NCBI GenBank assembly: GCA_903834185.1
Contig: CAILHX010000031.1
Coordinates: forward strand, 35,455-99,454
DNA: 64,000 nucleotides
Direction of reading: 5' to 3'
DNA from: an uncultured Methylophilaceae bacterium
GTDB taxonomy: Bacteria > Pseudomonadota > Gammaproteobacteria > Burkholderiales > Methylophilaceae
Numbering within the stretch: position 1 is the stretch's first letter; the number at the start of each line of letters is the position of its first letter. The notes below the pieces were generated by a model. That model was given only the letters and a program-made list of their open reading frames with translations. It did not search any database and was not told the DNA's origin. The position numbers and the translations under genes are program-made. Of this stretch, positions 1 through 9,480 are shown piece by piece.

Positions 1-472
1 CGCTCGCATCACACAGCACAATCACCTCAGGTGCGGCCAGCGCAAAACCAAGGCCATGCCTTTGCAGGTCCGGTGCGGCGTGGATCACTACGAAATCGAA
101 TCCGACAGAAAATGCATGGAAGGCATCGATCAATTCCAGCCGTGCCGCTTCCATATTACGTTCGATACGCACCGTATCTGCGGGTAGCAAAGTGATGCCC
201 GCCTCGGTCAGAACGATATCGTGCAGCTCTTTTTTGCCACGCAAAACCTGTCCTACATCCATGGCCACAGCGCCACCCAACAAAGGATGCTCTCCGCCTG
301 CACACAACTCTTCATCCACCAGCATCACTTTATTATTCTGCGCCGTAAGCGCCAACGCCAGCGCTGCAGCGACACTTTGGCTATGACGCCCGGTCAGCGC
401 AACCACGCGCACCTCCTCGGCTGCGAATAACTGACGCAAGCCCTGCGCCTGATCGGTGCTGACTCTAGCCAA
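1..472 (-). CDS. flhG: FlhG/FleN-like MinD-family protein (partial, C-terminus off window)
   Basis: The reading frame is open from a TTG at 472 to the window edge, overlapping the flhF stop by a few bases. About 157 residues can be read. They begin LARVSTDQAQGLRQLF, the helix-type N-terminus of FlhG/FleN, then a beta strand (VRVVALTG), a strand ending in VDEE (deviant Walker A' region) and FDFVVIHAAP at the Walker B position. FlhG normally partners FlhF to set flagellar number, using ATP. Here the segment that should carry the GKGGxGKT P-loop reads TGRHSQSVAA, without the signature lysines, so ATP binding is doubtful. Placement directly after flhF supports the identity. The start codon is uncertain: an internal GTG lies downstream, but it would remove the conserved N-terminus. 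Confidence 0.72.
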   Translation of the reverse strand, partial: MARVSTDQAQGLRQLFAAEEVRVVALTGRHSQSVAAALALALTAQNNKVMLVDEELCAGGEHPLLGGAVAMDVGQVLRGKKELHDIVLTEAGITLLPADTVRIERNMEAARLELIDAFHAFSVGFDFVVIHAAPDLQRHGLGFALAAPEVIVLCDAS

Positions 473-1883
473 ACAAATCTCCCGTCCCGGTCCAGTCGCC
501 TTGCAGCACCATTTCTTCCTGATTGAGTTGCATGGCTCCGCTTGATTGACCTTTGAATGCCCTGTCTACGAGATATGCAGCGTTCGCCGTACGGATATCC
601 TCTGGAACGCGCTGACCGTTGGTGACGTAATGCAGTTTCAAACCATGGCGGATCAGGCAATCAATCGCTGGTGCCAATGACACCGACTCATCCACCTTGG
701 TCAGAATGCAACCGTCCAAACCTACTCCCTGATGGGCCCTGACAATGTCATCCAGCGTCACACCCTGGGCGGTCGCCGGCAAAATAAGCTGGCGCTTGAC
801 CTGGCGATTATCACCGCACAGGAATCTGATTTGATCCGGAATATTGCGGTCGCGCTGGCTCATGCCTACCGTGTCCACCAGTACCAGATGGCTGCGTTGC
901 AGATCCGCCAGAGTCATATCAAGCTCTGACTCTTCCTTGATCGCATACACAGGGACGTTCAAAATACGTCCATATATCCTTAGTTGTTCATGCGCGCCGA
1001 TGCGATAACTGTCGGTAGAGAGCAATGCCACATTGGACGCACCGAATCTCAATACTGCATGCGCTGCCAGTTTGGCAACCGTAGTGGTCTTTCCAACTCC
1101 CGTAGGCCCTACGAGGGCGACCACACCTCCGCGCTCAATGACATCGGACTCGGTGTCATCCACTTTCAGATTATGCGTGATGGCAGCCTTCAACCATTTG
1201 ATTCCACGCTCGAAATCCAGCCCCAAGGGCAAGGCATCTACCAGTTTGCGGGAGAGCGCCGGGCTGAATCCGGCACCGAACAAGGCGCGTAACAGTTCGG
1301 CTTTGATCGGATCACGTCGCGCCAGCTCGCCCCAGGCGAATCCTGATAGCTGACCTTCGAGCAGACTACGCAGATGCTTGATCTCGAAAGCCATGCCGGC
1401 CACGGCAGAATTCAGTTCGGGGATAGGCTCTTCATCCGGCAACTCATCGGGTTGTATTTCCCACCTGGGTTTTCTTGACTGGCCTGCCGGTGCTGCTTCC
1501 TGACTACTGGCTACACGTGGCTTCTTGGCACGCGGTTCTTTTTCGGCAATCGCTTTCGCCGCAGGCGCGTTCTGGTTTGCGGCTATTTTGCTGGAAAACT
1601 TATTGACTGTTAGCTCAGACTCATCGAGCTCTTCACGATGATTGAGAATGGCGGCAATCGCTTCGGCGCCGAACATGGGCTTGGCGGCAGGCTTGGCTTT
1701 TTCTGCAGGGGGAGTCGGCTTTTGATAGGTGACGTTATCAACTTCACTGCCAGCCACTGCAACAATCTCGACCCCGTCCTTGACTTTGCGGTTAGAAAGG
1801 ATCAGAGCATCACCGCCTAAAGCCTCACGCACCATATCCATGGCCTCGCGCGAGTTACTACCGTAAAATTTCTGCATATTCAT
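465..1883 (-). CDS. flhF: Flagellar biosynthesis GTPase FlhF
   Basis: An SRP-type GTPase that recruits the flagellar basal body to the pole. The 472-residue protein has an N-terminal segment typical of FlhF (MNMQKFYGSNSREAMDMVRE), a low-complexity Ala/Lys/Pro-rich linker (about residues 75-150), and a C-terminal NG domain. The NG domain has the P-loop GPTGVGKTTTVAKLA, the STDSYRIGAHEQL insertion-box region, the DTVGMSQRD G3 motif and TKVDE (G4). Length fits the family. The start ATG is preceded by a GGA-type ribosome site. flhA and flhB are not immediately upstream: 238 bp of non-coding DNA and then an MCP gene precede it, so flhF probably has its own promoter and is followed by flhG. Confidence 0.96.
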   Translation of the reverse strand: MNMQKFYGSNSREAMDMVREALGGDALILSNRKVKDGVEIVAVAGSEVDNVTYQKPTPPAEKAKPAAKPMFGAEAIAAILNHREELDESELTVNKFSSKIAANQNAPAAKAIAEKEPRAKKPRVASSQEAAPAGQSRKPRWEIQPDELPDEEPIPELNSAVAGMAFEIKHLRSLLEGQLSGFAWGELARRDPIKAELLRALFGAGFSPALSRKLVDALPLGLDFERGIKWLKAAITHNLKVDDTESDVIERGGVVALVGPTGVGKTTTVAKLAAHAVLRFGASNVALLSTDSYRIGAHEQLRIYGRILNVPVYAIKEESELDMTLADLQRSHLVLVDTVGMSQRDRNIPDQIRFLCGDNRQVKRQLILPATAQGVTLDDIVRAHQGVGLDGCILTKVDESVSLAPAIDCLIRHGLKLHYVTNGQRVPEDIRTANAAYLVDRAFKGQSSGAMQLNQEEMVLQGDWTGTGDLFG

Positions 1884-2121
1884 TTGTGGCTATCCTTCAG
1901 GGCGCAAACCGACTTGCCGTGCACAACACAAAACCAAGCACATCAAGGCTGATAGGGAAGTCTATCACGGGGAAAGTAGCAAAATAAAGTAAAAACTTAC
2001 ATAAGTATCGCAAATACCGGCTGCAACCTCTATGTTTTCACTTGGGTTTTACTTTTCACCAGATGCGCTTGCTGCAATTGTGGATGATGATATGCGCAAT
2101 TCATCCTAATCGAATCATGTC

Positions 2122-3726
2122 CTAAAACCGAATCAAGCTGATCTGAGACCGCAAGTTTTCAGCAATGGCAGCGATTTCTTTGGTTGTGGTGTTGAGGACT
2201 TCAACATGACTTTGATTGGCTGCAGCGCCACCCTCAATCTCAGCGACACGCCCGCGTATGGCCTGGACTTCCATCTGGTGATCGCGCGTCACCACATCGA
2301 TCTCGCTGTTGACCATATAAATATGCTGTGCTGATTCCTGGATCTCCTGCAACCTTGCTTCCGCTTCACGCGCCACTTCCACGCTGGTATCCGCATGGGT
2401 ATGCGCCTGCTGCATCAATTCAGCGGCTTCTTGCGCCATGTTGCGCAAGCTGGCCATGATCTGGTCAATTTCCTTGGTTGCACCACTTGTACTCTGCGAA
2501 AGCTTTCTTACTTCATCAGCCACCACTGCGAAACCCCGACCAGCCTCACCTGCACGAGCGGCCTCAATCGCTGCATTCAGTGCCAGCAGATTGGTTTGAT
2601 CGGCAATATCGCGGATCATGGAAAGTACATTGGTGACCTTGCGTGAGTCTTCCTCAAGCTGCAGAATCACATTTGCCGTTGATTGCACTTCTTCAGCCAG
2701 ACTGGCGATCGAGTTTCTACTGTTCGCCACGACTTCCCTGCCCTGCTGTGAAGCTTTTGCGGAACTGCCTGCCCTTTCTGCTGCCATCCCTGCTTTATTT
2801 GCGATCAGATCCACTTTGGCGGCGATGTCTTTCGCTCCGGTATCAATCGCCTGTATCTGCACGTTCTGTTGCAGCACCGCCTTGGTGGTAGTGTCTGCCA
2901 CTCTGGATAAGGAATTCACTGTGGCACCGAGCCCCTGAGCGGTTCTATCCAGCGTACTTGCCAGTTGCTGGAATTCTGCCAGAAGGTGATTGACCGCTTT
3001 GGCGATATCACCCACTTCATCGTCAGAACTGTGACCAAGGCGGCGAGTCAAGTCGCGCGTGGAGGCGATCTCACCCAGCGACTTGCTCATTGCATTAAAG
3101 GGGCTGGTCACAAAACGCGTCGTGAGATACGCCATTGCCAATACTCCCAGGAATACGATCAGCGCCAGAATCAGACTGCCGGTCATCAGTTGGTTGATGA
3201 GTTGCCCGGAGGTGCCAGCCAGGGTGAGCGTTTCATCAGAGACGGATTGCACGAGCTTGTCGAGTAGCTGCTTGGCAGCATCGGTACTGGCACTGAACTC
3301 TCCCAGCACAGAGCGGACGCGATCCCAATCCACTTCCTGCGCGGTAATCGCGGACGAGAATTTTTGGGTGATTGCACGCTGATTTTCTATCATGCCGTGC
3401 AATGCAGTTTCATAGTCATGAAACTCCGGCAGTGTGCTCGCATTCTGCAACTGCTTCTGCATATCCGCCATGTCCTGCTGGTAGCGTTTTTCAAATGCAG
3501 CCCGATCTGCCGTCGCATAAAACTCATACAAATGAGATTTCTGCGTCTGGAAGCCGTCTTTGAGATTGTTAATAGCGATCAGGCCCGGCAGCTTATTCTG
3601 TGCCAGCGTGATAGTAGTCGCTTCAATACGTTTGCCATTAACGAAAGTAAGCCCGGCAAAGCCTAGCAGCAATATAAAACCTGCCAGATAACCAGCCAGT
3701 ATCTTTTGTGAGATATTTAATCGCAT
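2122..3726 (-). CDS. Methyl-accepting chemotaxis protein
   Basis: A transmembrane chemoreceptor of 534 residues. It has an N-terminal membrane helix (about residues 9-29), a periplasmic helical sensor of about 160 residues (four-helix-bundle type by its pattern), a second membrane helix (about 180-203), a HAMP linker, and a long coiled-coil signalling domain. The hairpin tip contains [20 protein letters not shown] and [14 protein letters not shown], the near-invariant site for CheA/CheW contact. No C-terminal CheR-tethering pentapeptide is seen; the protein ends SLIRF. A strong AGGAGGGT ribosome site lies just upstream of the ATG. It sits next to flhF/flhG, consistent with a motility context. 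The ligand cannot be told from sequence. Confidence 0.95.
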   Translation of the reverse strand: MRLNISQKILAGYLAGFILLLGFAGLTFVNGKRIEATTITLAQNKLPGLIAINNLKDGFQTQKSHLYEFYATADRAAFEKRYQQDMADMQKQLQNASTLPEFHDYETALHGMIENQRAITQKFSSAITAQEVDWDRVRSVLGEFSASTDAAKQLLDKLVQSVSDETLTLAGTSGQLINQLMTGSLILALIVFLGVLAMAYLTTRFVTSPFNAMSKSLGEIASTRDLTRRLGHSSDDEVGDIAKAVNHLLAEFQQLASTLDRTAQGLGATVNSLSRVADTTTKAVLQQNVQIQAIDTGAKDIAAKVDLIANKAGMAAERAGSSAKASQQGREVVANSRNSIASLAEEVQSTANVILQLEEDSRKVTNVLSMIRDIADQTNLLALNAAIEAARAGEAGRGFAVVADEVRKLSQSTSGATKEIDQIMASLRNMAQEAAELMQQAHTHADTSVEVAREAEARLQEIQESAQHIYMVNSEIDVVTRDHQMEVQAIRGRVAEIEGGAAANQSHVEVLNTTTKEIAAIAENLRSQISLIRF

Positions 3727-3854
3727 TGCTAACCCTCCTAAAACTCTGTTATACCACTCGCTGACATTTCAATCTACCAAGAAGAGGGTATGCAAGACTT
3801 TTTCAGGCGAAGATGAACTTCAGCGATCGGGCTTCTACAATAGGGCTTGCCGTT

Positions 3855-4370
3855 TTATTTGCCTGACCCTTTGCAGCAACGACGGCTCAGCAAATAATCC
3901 AGACTGACTTTGCCTGCACCGCCAAACATCAACGGCAGGAACATCACGATAAAGATCAGCGGTAATTTATAGTTGCCAAAACCATCGTTGGTCTCATCAA
4001 TGATGCGATAACCACGCCAAAGCTCACCCAATGTATGCCAGTGCATAGGCCAGTGCACGGTGGAAATGGCGACGACAGTCAATATAATCAGAGAAATGCT
4101 GGCAAAACGAACTGCCAGACCCAGCACTAATGCCACGGCTCCAAGTAATTCGAACCAGGTAGAGATTGCCCAGCTGACATTGGCGGAAACCAGATTGAAC
4201 GGGAATGGGAATGTCAGGTCGGCGAACCAGTTCTCGCCGGTATATTTCTCATAGCCCGCCTCACCGTACTCCCAACCCAATATCAGACGTAACGCCAATG
4301 GCGGAATGATAGGTGCGAGGAACTCTGCGATGCGCACCAGTTTGCAGTAAAGCGATACTAATTTATGCAT
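3855..4370 (-). CDS. DoxX-family membrane protein of bufferin operon (BufD-like)
   Basis: A 171-residue protein with four hydrophobic helices in the DoxX/SURF4 arrangement, including the typical start RIAEFLAPIIPPLALRLILG and a Trp/His-rich loop (VHWPMHWHTLGELWRGY). Its start overlaps the end of the DUF2063 gene by 8 bp, making it the last gene of the ECF-sigma/bufferin operon. DoxX proteins recur at the end of DUF692-DUF2063 operons, where they are thought to serve a redox or export step for the modified peptide. That role is inference from context; no catalytic residues can be assigned here. Confidence 0.85.
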   Translation of the reverse strand: MHKLVSLYCKLVRIAEFLAPIIPPLALRLILGWEYGEAGYEKYTGENWFADLTFPFPFNLVSANVSWAISTWFELLGAVALVLGLAVRFASISLIILTVVAISTVHWPMHWHTLGELWRGYRIIDETNDGFGNYKLPLIFIVMFLPLMFGGAGKVSLDYLLSRRCCKGSGK

Positions 4371-5154
4371 TTTTTTCTCCCTTGTTTGTAACTGCTAGAA
4401 CACCAATAATCACTCCTTCGGCACGCAACCCTTCCATGATCTCCAGCCCACCAGCAATCACCACTTGCGGTTTCGGATGCTGCATCTCTGCCGCAATCTG
4501 TCGCAAGGCCTGCTCTCCGCTCAATTCCCCGGTTGTTAACAATGCCAGCAAACGAGCGCTGACCGGATTGAGCACGATGAACTTCACTATGTCGTCTGCG
4601 CGCCGGAATACCACGATATGAGTGGGCTGGTCATCAGGGTGCTCGGGCTGATGCCGCTTATTAATGCGGTGCACGGCATACGGGTAGCATAACAACGCCA
4701 ATGCCGGAGCCAGCACCGGGCACCTAACCAGCAATTCACCAGGCGCAGACTCGGCATCATGCTCACCGGCAACGGCATCAGAAAACGCCAGCGCCATTTC
4801 TATCCATTCATAATGCGCAAGACTATAAAGAAATGCCGGCGGTTTTTCTTTTATTGTTTCATGCTCCTGCGTCGTTTCCAGCCAGCGCAAAAACTCTTCG
4901 GGTATCTGGCGGAAGAGCGGCGAGGTACACTGATGTTCGATAAAGAAGCGGCGCAGCAATCTGTTCCAGAGCCGCACTCCCAATATGCTGCGGCACACAG
5001 GGAAGCATGCGGTCACGACCTCGGCCAGATTGTTGAATACGATCTCGGTATACACCCCCATGCGGCGGGCGTTCACACCTTTTGGTCTGGAAACATGCAG
5101 CGGATCGCGGATGTGGCGCGTGAATTGCCGCTGATAACTTTGCAATGCACTCAT
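4363..5154 (-). CDS. DUF2063 partner protein of the DUF692 enzyme (BufC/HvfC-like)
   Basis: A 263-residue protein with the N-terminal DUF2063 fold: [15 protein letters not shown], then [19 protein letters not shown] and [10 protein letters not shown]. Its C-terminal half resembles a winged-helix module ([20 protein letters not shown]). Proteins of this family bind the leader part of the precursor peptide and deliver it to the multinuclear-iron oxidase in bufferin and related RiPP systems. Its ATG overlaps the stop of the upstream enzyme gene (ATGA), indicating translational coupling. The function is inferred from family and neighbourhood. Confidence 0.9.
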   Translation of the reverse strand: MSALQSYQRQFTRHIRDPLHVSRPKGVNARRMGVYTEIVFNNLAEVVTACFPVCRSILGVRLWNRLLRRFFIEHQCTSPLFRQIPEEFLRWLETTQEHETIKEKPPAFLYSLAHYEWIEMALAFSDAVAGEHDAESAPGELLVRCPVLAPALALLCYPYAVHRINKRHQPEHPDDQPTHIVVFRRADDIVKFIVLNPVSARLLALLTTGELSGEQALRQIAAEMQHPKPQVVIAGGLEIMEGLRAEGVIIGVLAVTNKGEKNA

Positions 5155-5996
5155 GCCGCAACCCGCCCGCGCACGGCGTGATGTCGCTGCAAGCGGGCGA
5201 TATGTTCGATCTCGGCAGCCAGTTCGGTCAATGGCGGGATATTCATGTCGCGTTCAAGCAGCGTCGGTGCCACCCCGAACAAGCGGTAGGTCTCATCCAG
5301 CAGATCCCACACCGGATCCAGCACCGGCGCGCCATGCGTATCTATCGCCAGGTGTTCGGCTTCGCGCAGATGCCCGGCAGTATGAATATAGACGATGCGC
5401 TCTCCCGGCAGGCCGCGCAACATGGCGAGCGGGTCGAAGCCAAAATTGATGCTGTTGACGTAGATATTGTTAACGTCCAGATGCAGGTCGCAATCTGCCT
5501 CGCTAAGTACAGCGCGGATAAAAGCGAGCTCGTCCATCTCGGTGATGGGCGCACGCACGTAATAGGAAGCGTTCTCTACCGCGATGCGTCGTTCAAGGAT
5601 GTCCTGTGTGCGACGTATGCGCGCTACCACATGCTTGACCGCTTCTTCGGTAAAAGGAATCGGCAGCAGGTCGTACAGATAGCCATCGGCACTGCAATAG
5701 CTTAAGTGCTCGGTATAAAGTGGAATTCTGTGCTGATCGAGAAAGCTTTTGACACGCTGCAAGAACACCTCGTTCAGCGGATCAGGCCCGCCGAGAGACA
5801 ATGACAGGCCATGTGCTGCAAGCGGATAGCGTTCGGCGAACCAGGCCAGTTGTTTAGCGGAACGTCCGCCCACCTCTATCCAGTTTTCCGGCGCAATCTC
5901 GAAAAAATCGATACAGGCAGGAACACCGGCCTGAAGCTGAGGCATCAAGTCTCGCTTCAGGCCGAGCCCTGCGCCGAAAAGCGCTTTGGCATTCAT
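5151..5996 (-). CDS. DUF692 multinuclear non-haem iron oxidative enzyme (BufB/HvfB-like)
   Basis: A 281-residue TIM-barrel protein of the DUF692 (MNIO) family. These enzymes modify cysteine residues in ribosomal precursor peptides, for example to oxazolone-thioamide in methanobactin or to thiooxazole in bufferins. Family motifs are visible in order: GVGxK-like GLGLKRDLM near the start, [60 protein letters not shown] and DTHGAPV. These supply the His/Glu/Asp/Asn ligands. It lies directly after the Cys-rich precursor gene and overlaps the DUF2063 gene. The exact modification made here cannot be told from sequence. Confidence 0.93.
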   Translation of the reverse strand: MNAKALFGAGLGLKRDLMPQLQAGVPACIDFFEIAPENWIEVGGRSAKQLAWFAERYPLAAHGLSLSLGGPDPLNEVFLQRVKSFLDQHRIPLYTEHLSYCSADGYLYDLLPIPFTEEAVKHVVARIRRTQDILERRIAVENASYYVRAPITEMDELAFIRAVLSEADCDLHLDVNNIYVNSINFGFDPLAMLRGLPGERIVYIHTAGHLREAEHLAIDTHGAPVLDPVWDLLDETYRLFGVAPTLLERDMNIPPLTELAAEIEHIARLQRHHAVRGRVAA

Positions 5997-6036
5997 GGTA
6001 GCCAGAAATCAATAAAGTTAAAAGAAGATCAACGCA

Positions 6037-6375
6037 TTAGTGCTTGCAGTTGCCTTCTTTAGCCTTCTTCATGTCAGCGCTGCAAGAACCATCCGCTTTC
6101 TTGCCATCTGCTGCGGCTGCAGCAGCACAGCAAGAACCATCGGCTTTTTTCATGCTTGCGCCACCAGCACAGCAGGAACCATCCGTTTTCTTTTTGTTGG
6201 CACCGCACTTGCCAGTACCGCATTTGCCATCTTTGGCGTCAGCGACCTGATAACCTTTGGCCAGCGCATTCATGGCGAACGGGTTTTGGTCTGCATTCGC
6301 GAGTGGGGAGAATGCCAGAGCCGTGGCAAAAGCGCCACCCAGAACTACTGCCAGAGTTTTTTGTTGTGCGTTCAT
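6037..6375 (-). CDS. Cys-rich bufferin/HvfA-type precursor peptide with signal peptide
   Basis: A 112-residue secreted low-complexity protein. Residues 1-28 form a signal peptide (cationic MNAQQK, hydrophobic core, ANA/DQ cleavage). The mature part is rich in Lys, Gly, Ala and Asp and has eight cysteines in short repeats: DGKCGTGKCGANKKK, then KTDGSCC, KADGSCC, KADGSCS and EGNCKH. The EGKCG/DGKCG-like signature marks substrates of DUF692 enzymes, which turn such peptides into periplasmic copper or metal buffers. It is followed by the modifying enzyme, DUF2063 and DoxX genes and preceded by an ECF sigma/anti-sigma pair. The metal bound here is unknown. Confidence 0.88.
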   Translation of the reverse strand: MNAQQKTLAVVLGGAFATALAFSPLANADQNPFAMNALAKGYQVADAKDGKCGTGKCGANKKKTDGSCCAGGASMKKADGSCCAAAAAADGKKADGSCSADMKKAKEGNCKH

Positions 6376-6410
6376 TTTAATGCTCCTTTAAGTTTAGATA
6401 ATGAAAAGAT

Positions 6411-6659
6411 TCAATGTAGATGTTGATGCAATGCTTCACGTATGACTTCACGCGCGGAATTCGACAGTACGACATTGCTGTCATTTTCCGCGTGGCGGGA
6501 TTGCTGCTTCAAAACTGCGCGCAGCAAACGCAGCTGGGCGACGAACTGCCGGCAAGGATCGCAAATGCCCAAGTGCATCCACACGCTGATACGCTCCCGC
6601 AATGTCAGCGGACGATCCATGGCTTGAGACGCGATACGACTAATTTCCTTGCAATTCAC
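6411..6659 (-). CDS. Zinc-finger anti-sigma factor (ZAS type)
   Basis: A small cytoplasmic anti-sigma factor that would hold the adjacent ECF sigma inactive. The motif H-x3-C-x2-C is seen in WMHLGICDPCRQF, with an upstream NCKEI cysteine as usual for zinc-binding anti-sigma domains. No membrane helix is visible, so it is a soluble sensor. I prefer the GTG at 6659: an AGGAG sits 7 bases before it, it starts 11 bp after the sigma stop, and it gives the usual VNCKE beginning. A longer ATG start at 6692 inside the sigma gene is possible but has no clear ribosome site. Confidence 0.85.
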   Translation of the reverse strand: MNCKEISRIASQAMDRPLTLRERISVWMHLGICDPCRQFVAQLRLLRAVLKQQSRHAENDSNVVLSNSAREVIREALHQHLH

Positions 6660-6669
6660 TTCCAGTCTC

Positions 6670-7293
6670 CTAAGAATCGAGCGCCTTATCATGAACTCCC
6701 CTTTCCGCCCAGTGCATTTCCACGCACTTTCGCAACCCCATACGCGAGCGATAAAGCATCACCCATGCATTGGTCGCCGTAATTTCCAGTTCCTTACATA
6801 TTGTTTCATTATCTTCTTCTTCAACTTCTCTCAACATAAATAGCCGCGCCAGTTTCTTCGGCAAACGGTCCAGACAGTTTTGCAATATATGCCAGAATTG
6901 CTGCTGCTCCAACAATCTTGCAGGATCTCCCAGAGAAGACGGCTTTTCAGCCCAATGCCCGGCATCATCAAAGAACTCATCCATCCCCGGCTCCATCATT
7001 TCCTCTGCAGGGTCATCTTCATATAAAGGCTGTTCTTTCTGGGCATGACGTATCAGGTCTACGATCTTATGTTTGAGTATGCCGGTGAGCCAGGTACGTG
7101 CGGAAGACTTTCCGGTAAAACTGCTGCTATTCTTGAGCGCAGCCAGTAAGGTTTCCTGCACCGCGTCTTCAGCCAGATGCGTGTCGCGCAAACGTACCAG
7201 TGCAAAACGATAAAGATAATCGCCATGCGCGGTAAGCCAATCATTCGGGTTGCAATCAGAGTTTTGATTTATCGTAGTAGCCATGCTGCGCAT
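6670..7293 (-). CDS. ECF RNA polymerase sigma factor controlling the bufferin operon
   Basis: A 207-residue sigma-70-family ECF factor. Region 2 is readable as DYLYRFALVRLRDTHLAEDAVQETLLAAL, with the following SARTWLTGILKHKIVDLIR. Region 4 is readable as LPKKLARLFMLREVEEEDNETICKELEIT followed by a helix-turn-helix. It is followed immediately by a ZAS anti-sigma gene and the bufferin genes on the same strand, so it probably drives its own operon in response to a metal or redox signal. ATG codons exist at 7293 and 7284; which is used is unclear. Confidence 0.92.
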   Translation of the reverse strand: MRSMATTINQNSDCNPNDWLTAHGDYLYRFALVRLRDTHLAEDAVQETLLAALKNSSSFTGKSSARTWLTGILKHKIVDLIRHAQKEQPLYEDDPAEEMMEPGMDEFFDDAGHWAEKPSSLGDPARLLEQQQFWHILQNCLDRLPKKLARLFMLREVEEEDNETICKELEITATNAWVMLYRSRMGLRKCVEMHWAERGVHDKALDS

Positions 7294-7466
7294 TCAATCA
7301 CGAAATCTTTACAATTTCCACATCTAACGGTCATCTTTACCTGCTATTTTTAAAAAGTTGTAAGGAATTATGACGCCTCCGGACTAATGGCTGTCATAAA
7401 CAAATTTATGATGTTTGGAAATTCTGACATTCAACTTAACTTAATCTTAATTAGGGAGTTTTAATC

Positions 7467-7931
7467 ATGACAATTCAATTTAAACATACTGCAATCGCAA
7501 TCGGCGTGGCACTGGTAGCTCTTTCCGGTTCAGCATCTGCCGCAGGCGTTGGTTCTGGTGGCTACAGCGAGCTTCACACCATGGATATGATGAAGATGAT
7601 AGACGCTAACGGTGACCATATGGTTTCCAAAGATGAATTCATGACTTACTACGGTTCCATTTTTGACGCTCTGGATACCGATAAGGATGGTTCTATCGAT
7701 GCCAAGGAATGGGTAGGCACCAAGGGTGATAACAAGATCAGTATCGCTACCGGCGGCTTCAGTTCACAACTGCGCACATTGAAGATGATGAAGGCGATGG
7801 ACACCGATGGCGACCATAAAGTCACCAAGGAAGAATTCCTGAAATATCACGAAGGCGTATTCATGGCGATGTCCAAGAGCGGTACCGACATTGACGGTAA
7901 AGGCTGGCTGGCAAGAGCTACCGGCAACTGA
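7467..7931 (+). CDS. Secreted EF-hand calcium-binding-like protein
   Basis: A 154-residue protein with a clear signal peptide (MTIQFKHTAIAIGVALVALSGSASA). At least three EF-hand-type loops follow: DANGDHMVSKDEF, DTDKDGSIDAKEW and DTDGDHKVTKEEF, the middle one being canonical. A fourth C-terminal region (GTDIDGKGW) is degenerate. The start has a GGGAG ribosome site. It is transcribed divergently from the ECF sigma gene and separated by 173 bp, so a shared regulatory region is possible but not shown. A strong terminator follows. Role unknown, likely periplasmic. Confidence 0.88.
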   Translation: MTIQFKHTAIAIGVALVALSGSASAAGVGSGGYSELHTMDMMKMIDANGDHMVSKDEFMTYYGSIFDALDTDKDGSIDAKEWVGTKGDNKISIATGGFSSQLRTLKMMKAMDTDGDHKVTKEEFLKYHEGVFMAMSKSGTDIDGKGWLARATGN

Positions 7932-7977
7932 GCTTTGTTCATCTCCATGTTTTGAATCATCATACTGGTTCATACTC

Positions 7978-8009
7978 AAGGCCGACTATGTCGGCCTTTT
8001 TTATTTTTT
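7978..8009 (+). terminator. Rho-independent terminator after EF-hand gene
   Basis: A 9-bp perfect stem, AAGGCCGAC / GTCGGCCTT with a TAT loop, is followed directly by a T-rich run (TTTTATTTTTT). It ends transcription of the EF-hand gene and abuts the 3' end of the opposite-strand DUF1841 gene. Confidence 0.9.
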
Positions 8010-8429
8010 GGCCGCCTGCTGCAAGCACTCCAGATATGCTTTGCTATCCGGAGTCCTGCCATCTCGTTGCCCCTGCCACACAATTTCCGCCAGGCAATCC
8101 AGAACCACATGTTGAGCCGGATGCTCCCCCAGACGGCTGGCCAGCTGGTGATATACCGCAACGATACCGGGCGGCTGGTCTATGGAAAGCTGCTCCAGCA
8201 TCGACAGATGCAAGCTCATGTGCAGGAACGGGTTGGTTTCGCCCATTTCCGGAAAATATTCCTGTTCCAGATAATTATCAGGATCGTTCAGCACGACATG
8301 GTATTCAGGATGCGCCAGCATCACCTGCAAAGCCATCCCTTCCAGCGCCGTCATTTGACTAGCTTGGCGATATTTGCGCCATGCGTCAAAAAAGAACTGA
8401 CGTACCTGCTCGCGAGTGGGGTTAAACAT
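8001..8429 (-). CDS. DUF1841 family protein
   Basis: A protein of about 142 residues starting MFNPTREQVRQFFFDAWRK, the hallmark N-terminus of the DUF1841 family found in beta- and gammaproteobacteria. A conserved centre reads HPEYHVVL, then NPFLHMSLHL and DQPPGIVAVYHQLAS. No membrane segment or known catalytic motif is seen; function unknown. I chose the ATG at 8429 over an upstream TTG because it matches the family start; it overlaps the FIST gene end by 8 bp. It is the last gene of the rnf-nth-FIST run. Confidence 0.88.
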   Translation of the reverse strand: MFNPTREQVRQFFFDAWRKYRQASQMTALEGMALQVMLAHPEYHVVLNDPDNYLEQEYFPEMGETNPFLHMSLHLSMLEQLSIDQPPGIVAVYHQLASRLGEHPAQHVVLDCLAEIVWQGQRDGRTPDSKAYLECLQQAAKK

Positions 8430-9480
8430 TGCCAACCTGACTGAACAAGCCCAGCACCGCCGATAACTGCAGCAACTGGTTCCTCCCTTTTACCGGGGCG
8501 ATCTCACCGTTACCGTAGAACCCGAGCAGCGGCATTTGCGGAAAGCGCTGGCGCACGATCTGGCGCGTGTAATCTACGCCACCATCGAAGTGCGGGCTGC
8601 GCCCCAGGCAGGAGAACATAAGCCCGAAATCCGGCTGTTGGAGCATTTTTGCACCCAGATTCAGCACCATCTCCGCACAATATTGTGGCGACTGATCCGG
8701 CTCGCGCACCGCCCAGCATAATGATGCTCCAGGCTCCACTTTTTGTGACAGCGTCACCGTCCGCTCCTGTTCGTTGATCGCCACCAATGCCGCCATCTGG
8801 TAGTGCCCATGCTCATCATCTTCGCTCAGGATAAAAGCGATAATGCGGTGTAACGGCAATTCTCCGTCATAGGTCCAGGCTTGTTGCAGTGTCTGTAATG
8901 CGGGCTTGCCTGCCACATAGACCACATCGTATCCCTGCGTCGCGGTCACGGCTAACGGCTGCGTCAGGCGCTTGATGCCGTGGGAGATGCCGATATTGCC
9001 CACCACCCCTTCCAATTCGACCTCGCAACTGCCGTTGACTGCTTCACGGCTATTGCACCATACCGCATTCTTGCCGCTTTCAGCGACCCCGCCGAAACGC
9101 TGGATATCCTGCTCCAGCGCCGTAGCACCCATCGTTTCTGGCGTTGCCAGAAAAAGACGCAGGTTGCTGAGCGGCGCTTCCGCATGGTGCTGCAAACTCA
9201 CTCCGCCACCGAACACCATGGCAGCGGCGGCAGGTTGATGCAGCGCCGGGCTATGTTCGGTAAATATCTCGGTGGCGATGCATCCCACAACTTGCGTGCA
9301 ATTCGCCGCACGTGCTGCCGCGCGCACCGAGGATATGGAGTCCTCTGAGAAATGAGGCGTAAGGAACAACAGTACACTGTTGGCGATATCAGTCTGTGCA
9401 TTACGCAATGCATTCACCACTGCCTGATGCGCCAGATCGGCATGTGGTTGCTGGCCTTGCGCAAAACCGGTTGCGATCAT
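8422..9480 (-). CDS. FIST domain sensory protein
   Basis: A 352-residue cytoplasmic protein with an N-terminal FIST_N domain (VLLFLTPHFSEDSISSVRAA, then TQVVGCIATEIFTE) and a FIST_C domain ending MPLLGFYGNGEIAPVKG, the typical C-terminal motif. FIST domains are predicted to sense small ligands such as amino acids and are often coupled to signalling domains; here the protein stands alone. Its start overlaps the nth stop by 4 bp (ATGA), so it belongs to the rnf-nth operon. The ligand and output are unknown. Confidence 0.9.
   Translation of the reverse strand: MIATGFAQGQQPHADLAHQAVVNALRNAQTDIANSVLLFLTPHFSEDSISSVRAAARAANCTQVVGCIATEIFTEHSPALHQPAAAAMVFGGGVSLQHHAEAPLSNLRLFLATPETMGATALEQDIQRFGGVAESGKNAVWCNSREAVNGSCEVELEGVVGNIGISHGIKRLTQPLAVTATQGYDVVYVAGKPALQTLQQAWTYDGELPLHRIIAFILSEDDEHGHYQMAALVAINEQERTVTLSQKVEPGASLCWAVREPDQSPQYCAEMVLNLGAKMLQQPDFGLMFSCLGRSPHFDGGVDYTRQIVRQRFPQMPLLGFYGNGEIAPVKGRNQLLQLSAVLGLFSQVGNV

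Noticed and set aside
5145..5705. A 186-codon plus-strand frame
   Set aside because: Shadow of the DUF692 gene; the opposite strand carries all the family motifs.
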